DNA from: CAXBGS01 sp963975425
GTDB lineage: Bacteria; Planctomycetota; Planctomycetia; Pirellulales; Pirellulaceae
DNA: 64,000 nt
Direction of reading: 5' to 3'
NCBI GenBank assembly: GCA_963975425.1
Contig: CAXBGS010000013.1
Location: forward strand, 124,001 to 188,000
Shown: one piece after another, positions 35,197 through 43,379 of the stretch
Layout: every line of letters begins with the position of its first letter
Numbering within the stretch: position 1 is the stretch's first letter
Program-made: the position numbers and the translations under genes
The notes under the pieces: generated by a model
The model's input: the letters and a program-made list of their open reading frames with translations, nothing else
Databases searched by the model: none
What the model was told of the DNA's origin: nothing

Positions 35197-36375
35197 GTGT
35201 TGGGTAGTCTAGTTCGTGCTCGTTTGGCCTTTGCCGCCGCCACCTTTCTTGCAGTCTTGCCGATGAACGACCGCCTGTCTGCGGCTGACAACAATGCTGC
35301 GGAAAAGAACATCGACGTTTGGCTTGGCACCAGCCGATCCAAGCAAAGCAAAGGCATCTACCACTGCATGCTCAATCAAGAGACCGGCAAATTGTCCGAG
35401 TCCAGCCTGGTTGCCGAGATCAGTGGCCCAGGGTTTATCGCAAAGCATCCTGCACAAGACGTGATTTATGCCGTCGGTTCGCTCGACGGTGTCGCCTCGG
35501 TGGCCGCCTATCGGATCACCGGACGACAGAAAAAGGCTTCGCTGAAGCTGATCAATTCGCTGCCCATTGGCGATGGCGGTGCGGCGCACGTGTCGGTTCA
35601 TCCCAGCGGCAACATGCTGCTGACGGCTCAATACGGTGGCGGATCGACCGCCGCTTTTTCGCTCGCTGGCGATGGAGCCCTCAAAAAGCAAACCGCACTG
35701 ATCAAGCACCAAGGCGGGTCGAAGGTCGTGCCCGGTCGGCAAGACGCACCCCACGCTCACTGGACGGGTTTTTCGCCCGACAATCGGTTCGCATTCGTCC
35801 CGGATCTGGGACTCGACCAAGTTGTGATTTACAAAGTCGACGAAGCGAACGCATCGATCGCCGAGCACGGGTCGGCGCAGGCACCGGCCGGCGGTGGACC
35901 TCGTCACATGAAGTTTCATCCCAACGGAAAATGGGCTTATGTGCTGAACGAGCTATCGCTAAGCGTTTCCGTTTACGACTACGACGCGAAAACGGCCGCG
36001 ATGACGCCCAAACAAACGATTCCCGCGGTACCGATTTCCGATCTTGCCAAAGAGCTGTTCAAGAGCTCGTCTGAAATTCGCATCCATCCGGGCGGGAATT
36101 TCGCATATTCAGCCAACCGTGGCCACGATACGATCACTGTGTATCGCATCAACCCGACCGACGGAATGTTAACGGTTGTCGAACTGGAAAACGTTCGAGG
36201 TGCGACGCCGCGTAATTTCAATCTCGATCCGACCGGCAAATGGTTGCTCGCTGGCGGACAGGATTCCAACACGCTGGCATCGTTCGCTGTCGATAAAGAG
36301 ACCGGCGAACTGACTTACAATCGCAGTATCATCAATACGCCGTCGCCGATCTGCGTCATGTTCGAGAACGAATAA
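35197..36375 (+). CDS. Exported lactonase-like seven-bladed beta-propeller
   Basis: The 392-residue product starts with a signal peptide (LAFAAATFLAVLPMNDRLSAAD). The seven-bladed propeller of the 6-phosphogluconolactonase/Pgl family follows: WLGTSRSKQSKGIYHCMLN, AHVSVHPSGNMLLTAQYGGGS, APHAHWTGFSPDNRFAFVPDLG, GPRHMKFHPNGKWAYVLNEL, EIRIHPGGNFAYSANRGHD and RNFNLDPTGKWLLAGGQDS. Catalytic-type His and Arg in HAHW and PRHMKFHP are present. Export suggests an extracytoplasmic lactone, not 6-phosphogluconolactone. The GTG at 35197 has GGGAGG five bases before it (35186-35191). Confidence 0.85.
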   Translation: MLGSLVRARLAFAAATFLAVLPMNDRLSAADNNAAEKNIDVWLGTSRSKQSKGIYHCMLNQETGKLSESSLVAEISGPGFIAKHPAQDVIYAVGSLDGVASVAAYRITGRQKKASLKLINSLPIGDGGAAHVSVHPSGNMLLTAQYGGGSTAAFSLAGDGALKKQTALIKHQGGSKVVPGRQDAPHAHWTGFSPDNRFAFVPDLGLDQVVIYKVDEANASIAEHGSAQAPAGGGPRHMKFHPNGKWAYVLNELSLSVSVYDYDAKTAAMTPKQTIPAVPISDLAKELFKSSSEIRIHPGGNFAYSANRGHDTITVYRINPTDGMLTVVELENVRGATPRNFNLDPTGKWLLAGGQDSNTLASFAVDKETGELTYNRSIINTPSPICVMFENE

Positions 36376-36484
36376 CAAAGTCACAATTCGTCGAAACGCT
36401 CGTACCGCTCCGCCAATTCGGATCAACCACGCAACCGGTTGACGGAGCGGACGAGCTTCAGACACGACGACCAGGTCGCCAAGA

Positions 36485-37414
36485 CTATTTTGCAAAGTTG
36501 TCTGCGTGAAAACGCATGATTCGCTTTGCCTTCTTTTCGTAGATACGCTGTCCAGAGTGATCGACGCCGGGCACGATGAGCTTTTGGTATTGGATGCCAA
36601 GCGAATCCAAGAATTCCATATACGCCAGATTGTTTTCGTAGTTGAACCCTTTGGTTCCGACATAGATCAACCAGTTCACCGGTGGATGATCGCCATCGGC
36701 GTAACGTCTGGCCAAGTCGTAAACGTTGTCACCCTCAGCGAACTTTAGCGTTTCGCTTTCGTAACCGCCCGATTCGCTGATCCTCCGTTCAGACTCGTAG
36801 CCACCACCGCCGGGTGCCGCACTGCTGAACAATTCAGGATACCGAAGGGACAACCGCATCGTGCCGCGACCGCCTTGGGAGAAACCTTCGATGCCGCGCG
36901 CCTTCCGATTTGCAATCGTACGATAGGTGGCGTCAACATGCGGGATCAATTCTTTGATGAACACGTCGGCCCCCTGGGCCTCGGGACGATCGGGCATGTT
37001 GTAATGACTGACCGGACCGCCGTTGACAAACACATAGATCGACTCGGCAATTGCGTTGTCACCTTGCATCGATTCGTGAATGAACTTGGCTAGATTCGTA
37101 CTCTTTGATTCGCTGCCCGGCCGACCGCCGTGCAAGTAGTACACGACCGGGAAACGTTTCGACGCATCCGAACTTTCATAACCAGGCGGCAACAAGATGC
37201 AGTACCCAACATCGACATCCATCGATGGACTGCGAAACGTCGAATGTCGTAGCGCCGCGTGGTGGTCCTTTCGCAGTGGATTAACCCATGCAAAGGGTGC
37301 CGCCGGTTTCTTTTTCTTTGCTTTAGTGGCCGTCGTTGCTTCTTGTGCCACACAGGGCGCCGAAGTTGCCGCCGCGAACAACAGTGCGCACGCCAAGAGT
37401 TGTTTTATATACAA
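36485..37414 (-). CDS. Exported esterase (esterase D / feruloyl esterase-like family)
   Basis: The product of about 309 residues has a signal peptide ending near APCVAQ. It has DVGYCILLPPGYE, VVYYLHGGRPGS, the nucleophile elbow EGFSQGGRG and the C-terminal catalytic His in VPGVDHSGQ. This is the PF00756 esterase pattern found in enterochelin and feruloyl esterases. Start choice is uncertain: TTG at 37414 begins just before the signal, while TTG at 37447 would overlap the upstream DUF1501 gene by 17 bases. The gene follows the DUF1501 stop on the same strand. Substrate unknown. Confidence 0.78.
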   Translation of the reverse strand: MYIKQLLACALLFAAATSAPCVAQEATTATKAKKKKPAAPFAWVNPLRKDHHAALRHSTFRSPSMDVDVGYCILLPPGYESSDASKRFPVVYYLHGGRPGSESKSTNLAKFIHESMQGDNAIAESIYVFVNGGPVSHYNMPDRPEAQGADVFIKELIPHVDATYRTIANRKARGIEGFSQGGRGTMRLSLRYPELFSSAAPGGGGYESERRISESGGYESETLKFAEGDNVYDLARRYADGDHPPVNWLIYVGTKGFNYENNLAYMEFLDSLGIQYQKLIVPGVDHSGQRIYEKKAKRIMRFHADNFAK

Positions 37415-37430
37415 ATGAATACCTGCGAAC

Positions 37431-38846
37431 CTAGATAATTGAATCAATCACGCGGCCATGGACATCGGTCAACCGGAAATCTCGACCCGAAAACCGATAC
37501 GTCAAACGTTTATGGTCGAAACCCATTTGGTGAAGAATCGTGGCGTGCAGATCGTGGATTTCGACCTTGTTCTCCACGACGGACATCGCCAAGTCATCGG
37601 TCGATCCGTATGCCATACCACCGCGGAAGCCGCCACCAGCCATCCAAATGGTATAGCCATCGATGTGGTGATCGCGTCCGACGGTTGCCGGGTTCTTCAC
37701 TTGTTGAACCGTCGGCGTCCGCCCCATCTCGCCGCCCCAGATGACGAGTGTGTCCTTAAGCATTCCTCGTTGTTTCAGGTCTGTCAACAACGCGGCAATG
37801 GGCTGGTCGGATTCTTCACAAAGGCGAGTGTGGTTCTTCACAATCGAACCGTGACTGTCCCAAGGCTGTCCGCCGCCGTGATAGCACTGTACATACCGAA
37901 CGCCTCGTTCGGACAATCGCCGCGCGACCAGCAGATTTCTTCCCTGAACACTATCGCCGTACATCTGGCGGATGTGCGCGGGTTCTTGATTCAAATCAAA
38001 CGCGTCCGTGCCGGCGCTTTGCATTCGAAAAGCAAGTTCCATGGTGTGAATTCGACTTTCCAGTCGCCCGTCTTCTTCGCGACTGATTTGGTGTCGACGA
38101 TTCAAAAACTGGGTCAGGGCGACTTGTTGACGCTGTGTCCCGGCTCGCACGTCGTTTCGTGTCAAGTTGGGGATGATGTCCGTACCGCGGCTTTCGATAT
38201 CGATATGCGTGCCCTGATAGACCCCCGGCAAGAACGCGCTGGTCCAGTTGCGCGACTGTGCGGTCGGCAACCCTCGTGGGCACAAGACGACAAAGCCGGG
38301 CAATTCATCGCTTTCGTTGCCCAGTCCATACAACATCCACGAACCCAAGCTCGGACGCGGCAGCGTCGAGTGCCCACAGTTGGTCAGCAACAGCCCAGGA
38401 CTATGATTGGCGATTTCGCCTTGCATCGACCGGATGACGCAGAGGTCATCAGCATGTTTGGCAACATTGGGAAACAGATCGCTAATCTCTAGCCCACTAT
38501 TGCCGTGCTTTTTAAACTTGAACGGCGATCCAAACACGTTGCCTGCGCGCTTACGTTGGACCGGTTGAAGCTGCGACTTGATGCTGTCCGGCAACGGTTT
38601 CCCATCCAGTCGATTCAATTCTGGTTTGGGATCGAACGTATCGACCTGCGACGGGCCTCCGTTCATGAATAGATGAATCACCCGCTTTGCCTTGGCAGGA
38701 AAATGCGGCTCGCGGGCGGCCAGCGGTGATTCATCCGCCAGGCTTGCGCCCAACGACTGACCGCTTTGGCCCAACAGGCCTGCCAAAGCAACCGACCCCA
38801 TTGTGGTCGATTGCAGCAACTCGCGGCGAGAAAATGGCATCGTCAT
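37431..38846 (-). CDS. Tat-exported DUF1501 protein
   Basis: The product of about 471 residues begins with a twin-arginine signal (FSRRELLQSTTMGSVALAG). Then KRVIHLFMNGGPSQVDTFDPKPEL, IGSRGTDIIPN-like metal-binding segments, DHHIDGYTIWMAGGG and DLHATILHQMGFDHKRLTYR follow, all characteristic of DUF1501, an alkaline-phosphatase/sulfatase-like fold of planctomycetes. It is usually encoded next to a DUF1549/DUF1553 cytochrome-like protein, as here, where its gene follows that one immediately. The role of the pair is unknown. The ATG at 38846 is chosen over a TTG at 38864 that directly follows the upstream stop. Confidence 0.9.
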   Translation of the reverse strand: MTMPFSRRELLQSTTMGSVALAGLLGQSGQSLGASLADESPLAAREPHFPAKAKRVIHLFMNGGPSQVDTFDPKPELNRLDGKPLPDSIKSQLQPVQRKRAGNVFGSPFKFKKHGNSGLEISDLFPNVAKHADDLCVIRSMQGEIANHSPGLLLTNCGHSTLPRPSLGSWMLYGLGNESDELPGFVVLCPRGLPTAQSRNWTSAFLPGVYQGTHIDIESRGTDIIPNLTRNDVRAGTQRQQVALTQFLNRRHQISREEDGRLESRIHTMELAFRMQSAGTDAFDLNQEPAHIRQMYGDSVQGRNLLVARRLSERGVRYVQCYHGGGQPWDSHGSIVKNHTRLCEESDQPIAALLTDLKQRGMLKDTLVIWGGEMGRTPTVQQVKNPATVGRDHHIDGYTIWMAGGGFRGGMAYGSTDDLAMSVVENKVEIHDLHATILHQMGFDHKRLTYRFSGRDFRLTDVHGRVIDSII

Positions 38847-38864
38847 TATTAAATCCAAATCCAA

Positions 38865-41243
38865 TCAGTCGATGTATTGAAATTCGTTACACATCAGCAA
38901 CGACTGCGCAATCAACGGCCAGGGCGAAATCAGGAAACGAGCGTTCCGATCATCACTCGGATCAAAACGTGCCTGAAACTCGATAAACTTCGCAATCCGA
39001 TTCACTTCGGCAACTGCCGGTTCGCGCTGAAGGATCGCCGTAAACAGATGCTCGATTTTCTGCTCATCCGTTGGCAATGCCTGAAAAGCCGTTGTGTCCG
39101 TCAATGCCTTGGTTTGCTCGACAACAAACTGCGAATTCAGTGTGAACAATGATTGCTGAGCAACGATACTTTCGCCCCGAGCAGGCTGCGATTGCATCGG
39201 TGTCGGAAAATCGAACGCGCGTAACGTCGGATCAAGATTAAAGCGATTGATGAATCCATAGATCGCGCGACGCCGCGTGTAGTCGTCGCCCCAAAACGGT
39301 TCAGATCGACCGCCGGGGGTCGGATCCATTTGCCCCGAGACGGCCAGAATACTGTCACGCAGCATTTCGATCGTCAGGTGTTTGCGGTTGGCCCGCCACA
39401 ACAGTCGGTTCTGTGGGTCGATTTCGGCGGCTTGATCACGGTGGTCACTCGACTGCAAAAACGTTTGCGAACAGACGATTTGTTTTGCCAAGCGTTTGAT
39501 CGACCAACCGTGTGTGACGAAGTCATCGGCCAACCAATCAAGCAGCTCTGGGTGACTCGGCGGTGAGCCTTGCAGTCCCAGGTCCGATGGCGTGTCGACA
39601 AGATGCGATCCGATCAATAATCCCCAGATGCGATTGACGATCAAGCGTGCCGTCAACGGATTGTCCGGGTGTGTGATTTTTTCGGCCAACTCAAGCCGAC
39701 CGCTTGATTGGTCAGAAAACTCGGGCTGGTCCGGATCAAGCACTTTGAGGAACCGGCGAGGCACTTCTTCGCCTCGCGCATTTGCATCACCGCGAATCAA
39801 CACGAAAGAGCGTGCCGGTTTCGGCGTATCGCGAACAATCATCGCTCTCGCAGGAGCCCCAGGATGAAACGTCAGCAACTCGGCCAGTTCCGTATCCCGA
39901 ATGCGACCGGCGATCGATCGTCGATTGTTATTGGACATCTTGCCCTCGGCGTCGGCAATCTTTTTGTCGATTGCAGCCCGTTTCGCTTGATAGTCGGCAA
40001 TCTCAGCGTCGGTTGGCTGATAGTTTTGCACCACTGGATGACGTTTTTCGTCAAGCGAGTTGAATCTCTGCATCGATGCAAAGACGCCGCGCAGCGAATA
40101 ATAGTCCGCCGTCGGAATTGGTTCGAACTTGTGATCGTGGCACCGGGCACATGCAACCGAAACGCCCATCAATCCGCGAGATGTGACATCGATCCAATCG
40201 TCCATCGATTCGGCTTGGGAACGGTTCGCATGGGGCGCGATCCCCAGAAACCCAAGTGCCGCGATTTCGGGGTCGGCGCTGGAATATCCCATCAGATCAG
40301 CGGCCAACTGTTCGCGAACGAAAACATCAAACGGCTTGTCCGCGTTGAATGCATCGATGACGTAGTCGCGATAGGTGAACGCGAAAGGAAAATAGTAAGG
40401 CGACTTGGTATCCGGCCGGTACGCACTGTCGGTATCGGCGTAACGAGCAACATCCAACCACATACGTCCGACGTGCTGACCGAATCCAGGCGAATTGATC
40501 AGCCGGCCGGCTTGTTCGCGAACCGTCGCATCGGGATCTTTCTCGTATCGATGAACAAACGCTTGAACTTGTTGGTACGTCGGCGGCAAGCCCGTCAACC
40601 CAAAGTACAAGCGACGCACAATCGTTTCCGGTGGCGCCGCCGTTGATGGCGAAAGGCCTTCCTGATCTAACCGGCTATAAATGAATTGATCGATCGCGTG
40701 CGTGTTCCAACGATCGTCGGCGGCGACCGGTGGGATCGAGCGCCGGACCGGCTGGAACGCCCAGTGCTCTTCCGCTTTGCCGAACAGATAGTCTTGATCG
40801 CCCAATCGCGAAAATTCGGACTCCCCGAGATCCTCTGCCGGACCGGGCGCCCCCATCTCAATCCACTTTTCGAACGTCTTGATGACTTCCGGGTCCAGTG
40901 GTCCATCAGGCGGCATTTGCAATTCGTCATCGTCGTAACGAATCGCGGTGATCAATAGCGAACCGGCCAGCTCACCGGGCAAAACAGCTTTTCCCATTTC
41001 GCCGCCGTCGATCCACCCCGATTCCCGGTCCAACAACAGACCGCCTTGCTGTTCGCCACTTTCTTCGCTGTGACATTCATAGCAGTGCTGAACCAGCAAC
41101 GGGCGGATCCGCCGTTCAAAGAACTCAGTCTTTGCCGATGTCGATTCATCGTTCGGCGCCTTGGCCGCAGCAATGCCGATATCCAGTTCGCAAATCGAGC
41201 TGACCAAGGCCAAGCAGCAGGCAAACAGCAACGGTTTTCTCAT
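38865..41243 (-). CDS. PSCyt1-DUF1549-DUF1553 cytochrome-like protein
   Basis: The 792-residue product starts with a signal peptide (MRKPLLFACCLALVSSICEL). PSCyt1 carries a haem c motif CYECH with surrounding FFERRIRPLLVQHCYECHSEE. DUF1549 (PSCyt2) has a second CXXCH in CARCHDHKFEPI. DUF1553 follows with NPLTARLIVNRIW, HPELLDWLADDFV and TIEMLRDSILAVSGQ. Such proteins are expanded in planctomycetes and thought to bind carbohydrates or take part in extracellular redox, but no activity is established. The ATG at 41243 gives the signal peptide; the upstream extension to 41549 is rejected. It is followed by its DUF1501 partner. Confidence 0.92.
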   Translation of the reverse strand: MRKPLLFACCLALVSSICELDIGIAAAKAPNDESTSAKTEFFERRIRPLLVQHCYECHSEESGEQQGGLLLDRESGWIDGGEMGKAVLPGELAGSLLITAIRYDDDELQMPPDGPLDPEVIKTFEKWIEMGAPGPAEDLGESEFSRLGDQDYLFGKAEEHWAFQPVRRSIPPVAADDRWNTHAIDQFIYSRLDQEGLSPSTAAPPETIVRRLYFGLTGLPPTYQQVQAFVHRYEKDPDATVREQAGRLINSPGFGQHVGRMWLDVARYADTDSAYRPDTKSPYYFPFAFTYRDYVIDAFNADKPFDVFVREQLAADLMGYSSADPEIAALGFLGIAPHANRSQAESMDDWIDVTSRGLMGVSVACARCHDHKFEPIPTADYYSLRGVFASMQRFNSLDEKRHPVVQNYQPTDAEIADYQAKRAAIDKKIADAEGKMSNNNRRSIAGRIRDTELAELLTFHPGAPARAMIVRDTPKPARSFVLIRGDANARGEEVPRRFLKVLDPDQPEFSDQSSGRLELAEKITHPDNPLTARLIVNRIWGLLIGSHLVDTPSDLGLQGSPPSHPELLDWLADDFVTHGWSIKRLAKQIVCSQTFLQSSDHRDQAAEIDPQNRLLWRANRKHLTIEMLRDSILAVSGQMDPTPGGRSEPFWGDDYTRRRAIYGFINRFNLDPTLRAFDFPTPMQSQPARGESIVAQQSLFTLNSQFVVEQTKALTDTTAFQALPTDEQKIEHLFTAILQREPAVAEVNRIAKFIEFQARFDPSDDRNARFLISPWPLIAQSLLMCNEFQYID

Positions 41244-41607
41244 CCGAAGTACGACTTTTTGGCGGGTGGGTGGGATGGCGAGGGCCAAGGTGGGCGATGG
41301 CGGAGGAGTCGCCGTGGTGGGACTGGAAAGCAATTCGCAGGCCAGCGCTTCGATTATAGCAGAGTCGTACCGATATGACCCTACTGATTTCGAGCGGCGA
41401 GGCGGAATCGGGGCACTCGGAAAAGTTTGAATGTTCGTCACGACCCTCACAAATCGTCCACCAAATCGCCCCACTGCCGAGATCGCGTTCGATTGCCCAA
41501 GCATCATTCCATTCGTACAGTAAACTGCGGGTTTCCAAACGATCAACACGCGAGCCGGAGCCAGTCCGTCGGCCCCGCGACTTGCGCATCACCGACGAGC
41601 CAATGTC
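41244..41607. other. Intergenic region between divergent DUF1553 and M48-like genes
   Basis: The 364-base spacer lies between divergent starts and should hold both promoters. No repeats, RNA genes or clear promoter motifs were seen. Confidence 0.4.
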
Positions 41608-42891
41608 TTGAATCTCTATTACTTCTTGCTCGTCATCGTTTCGCTTAGCTGCGGCTCACTGCCTGCAACCGAAATGGAAGCGGACATTACCCGAGCAGCC
41701 TTGGCGACAATGGGGATGATCGCCGGCTGGACAATTCTTAGCCACGTTGGTGCCCGAATGATCAGCCGATACGTCGCGGCTGGCGAAATCGACCCGCTTG
41801 CCGCAGCCGGCTGGCTAGAAAAACAGCTTAGCGTTTTTCGCTGGCTCGGGCTGGGCGTTGTCGTGATGTGCTTGGCCGGTTTCGGTCTCAGTCGCGCAAT
41901 CGACGAATTGCCCTACATGTCCGATTCGATGTTCCTGCAGTCGCTCGTGTTGTTGGCGCCCGGAATCGTGATCGCGTTCTCGACTTGGTCTGCCGAACAT
42001 TATTACGGAGCTTTGCTGGGATACACCGACAAAACATTGTCAAACTATTTGCACAGCGTCAGCATTGCGTTTCGCAGCTCACTGGCCTGGTTGGTCATCC
42101 CCGTCCTGATCTTGCTGGGCTTCAGTGACCTTGTTTCTTTACTGCCGGTTTCCGAGGCGGTCGCGCAATATGTGACCATCGGAACGATCGCATTGTTCGT
42201 CACGATGGGGTTGCCGTGGCTGGTGCGACATCTGTTCAAGACCGTGCCGATTGAGGACAACGATCGGGCCTGGATCATAAGCTTGCTGCACGCGGCGGGC
42301 GTGCGAGGCACCAAGCCTGTCCGCTGGGACACCGACCGACGCGCATTCAATGCCATGGTTGCCGGATTTGTGCCGTCAATGCGTAGCCTGCTGCTATCGG
42401 ATCGGCTTCTCGACGAATTGCCGAGAGACCAAATCGCAATGGTCATCCTGCACGAATCGGCACACTTGCGGCGTAAGCATGTTCCGATCCGAATGCTTTC
42501 GGTGTTGCCGGCTTGGGCGGCGGGTGCGGCGCTGACCAAGGTGGGCGGCGAGAATGAGTGGGCAATGATTCTTGGCAGTGTCGTCGGCATCCTGTTGACG
42601 CTGTTGATCTTGCGCGTCGTTGCGTACCGAACGGAATTTGATGCGGATATCCAAGCATGTCAATTGGCGACTCGCATCAGCCCCGCCGTCGAAGGCGTGC
42701 CAGGCACATTCGAACAAGCTGCCGATGCATTAAGTGCTGCATTGATGCGGGTGACGTTTGATCAACCTGCCGGACGAAAGGCGACGTGGCTTCACCCAGG
42801 TGTCGCAGACCGAATCGACTTGATGCGACGCGACCGCGAAACGCCCCAAACCAACAGCGCCACGGCGGGCACCATGGCGAACCCGGCATAG
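41608..42891 (+). CDS. M48-like integral membrane metalloprotease
   Basis: The 427-residue product has about five hydrophobic segments (near 3-20, 33-50, 77-95, 108-125, 157-180, 188-205) in the N-terminal half. The protease core has HESAHLRRKH with zinc ligands His282 and His286 and catalytic Glu283, and the third ligand Glu344 in EFDAD. This matches M48/HtpX- or Ste24-like peptidases, which process or degrade membrane proteins. The start is a TTG at 41608. The last 100 bases overlap the convergent gene at 42792-43226. Confidence 0.78.
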   Translation: MNLYYFLLVIVSLSCGSLPATEMEADITRAALATMGMIAGWTILSHVGARMISRYVAAGEIDPLAAAGWLEKQLSVFRWLGLGVVVMCLAGFGLSRAIDELPYMSDSMFLQSLVLLAPGIVIAFSTWSAEHYYGALLGYTDKTLSNYLHSVSIAFRSSLAWLVIPVLILLGFSDLVSLLPVSEAVAQYVTIGTIALFVTMGLPWLVRHLFKTVPIEDNDRAWIISLLHAAGVRGTKPVRWDTDRRAFNAMVAGFVPSMRSLLLSDRLLDELPRDQIAMVILHESAHLRRKHVPIRMLSVLPAWAAGAALTKVGGENEWAMILGSVVGILLTLLILRVVAYRTEFDADIQACQLATRISPAVEGVPGTFEQAADALSAALMRVTFDQPAGRKATWLHPGVADRIDLMRRDRETPQTNSATAGTMANPA

Positions 42892-43226
42892 CCGTGCCAG
42901 CGGATTAACTCGTGCATCGTTTCAGTCGATGCAATGGGCAACATGCACGCGAACACTGTGGCCGTTGTTGCGAGCCCGGTCACCAAAACAAGCCAAAACC
43001 CGGTCCGCTGCATCGCGCTGGCGACACGAACGTCGATGTGGCGCCAAAGAAAAACGATCCCATAGATGGGCAGCGCGAACACCAACACGCCACTGGCCAT
43101 CATATGGACCAACAACGCGATTCCACCAAGCGGTTGCCCCTGCAATGACGGGACGGCCGTCGCGGTCAACAACAGGACGACCAGCAAGATGGTGATCAAG
43201 AACAGGGTGTGCAGTACGTTTGTCAT
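42792..43226 (-). CDS. Four-helix membrane protein, putative haem-b subunit
   Basis: The 144-residue product has four hydrophobic helices: about 7-25, 35-61, 77-98 and 110-130. His41 lies in helix two (LVHMMASG) and His111 at the start of helix four (IRWHGYAGF); other histidines are His6, His63 and His105. Paired histidines in adjacent helices are typical of haem-b membrane anchors, so a role as electron-transfer partner of the multihaem cytochrome encoded next on the same strand is an inference. The two genes are 153 bases apart. Its 3' end overlaps the M48 gene by 100 bases. No family name is certain. Confidence 0.6.
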   Translation of the reverse strand: MTNVLHTLFLITILLVVLLLTATAVPSLQGQPLGGIALLVHMMASGVLVFALPIYGIVFLWRHIDVRVASAMQRTGFWLVLVTGLATTATVFACMLPIASTETMHELIRWHGYAGFAMVPAVALLVWGVSRSRRIKSIRSATPG

Positions 43227-43379
43227 GAATTAATTGATTGATGGCTTGTCACGAAATTGAGTTTCAACCACAGGGAATCGCATCGGTCGATTCCAACAGC
43301 ATCGGCCAGTCAATGTGGCATCGCCAATGGCTTGTCGCGGGCAAGCTGGACCGCGTCAGTCTGAATGGTTCACATCGCA

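Noticed and set aside
39708..40646. Plus-strand frame of 312 codons opposite the DUF1553 gene
   Set aside because: Antisense shadow; Arg-rich random composition.
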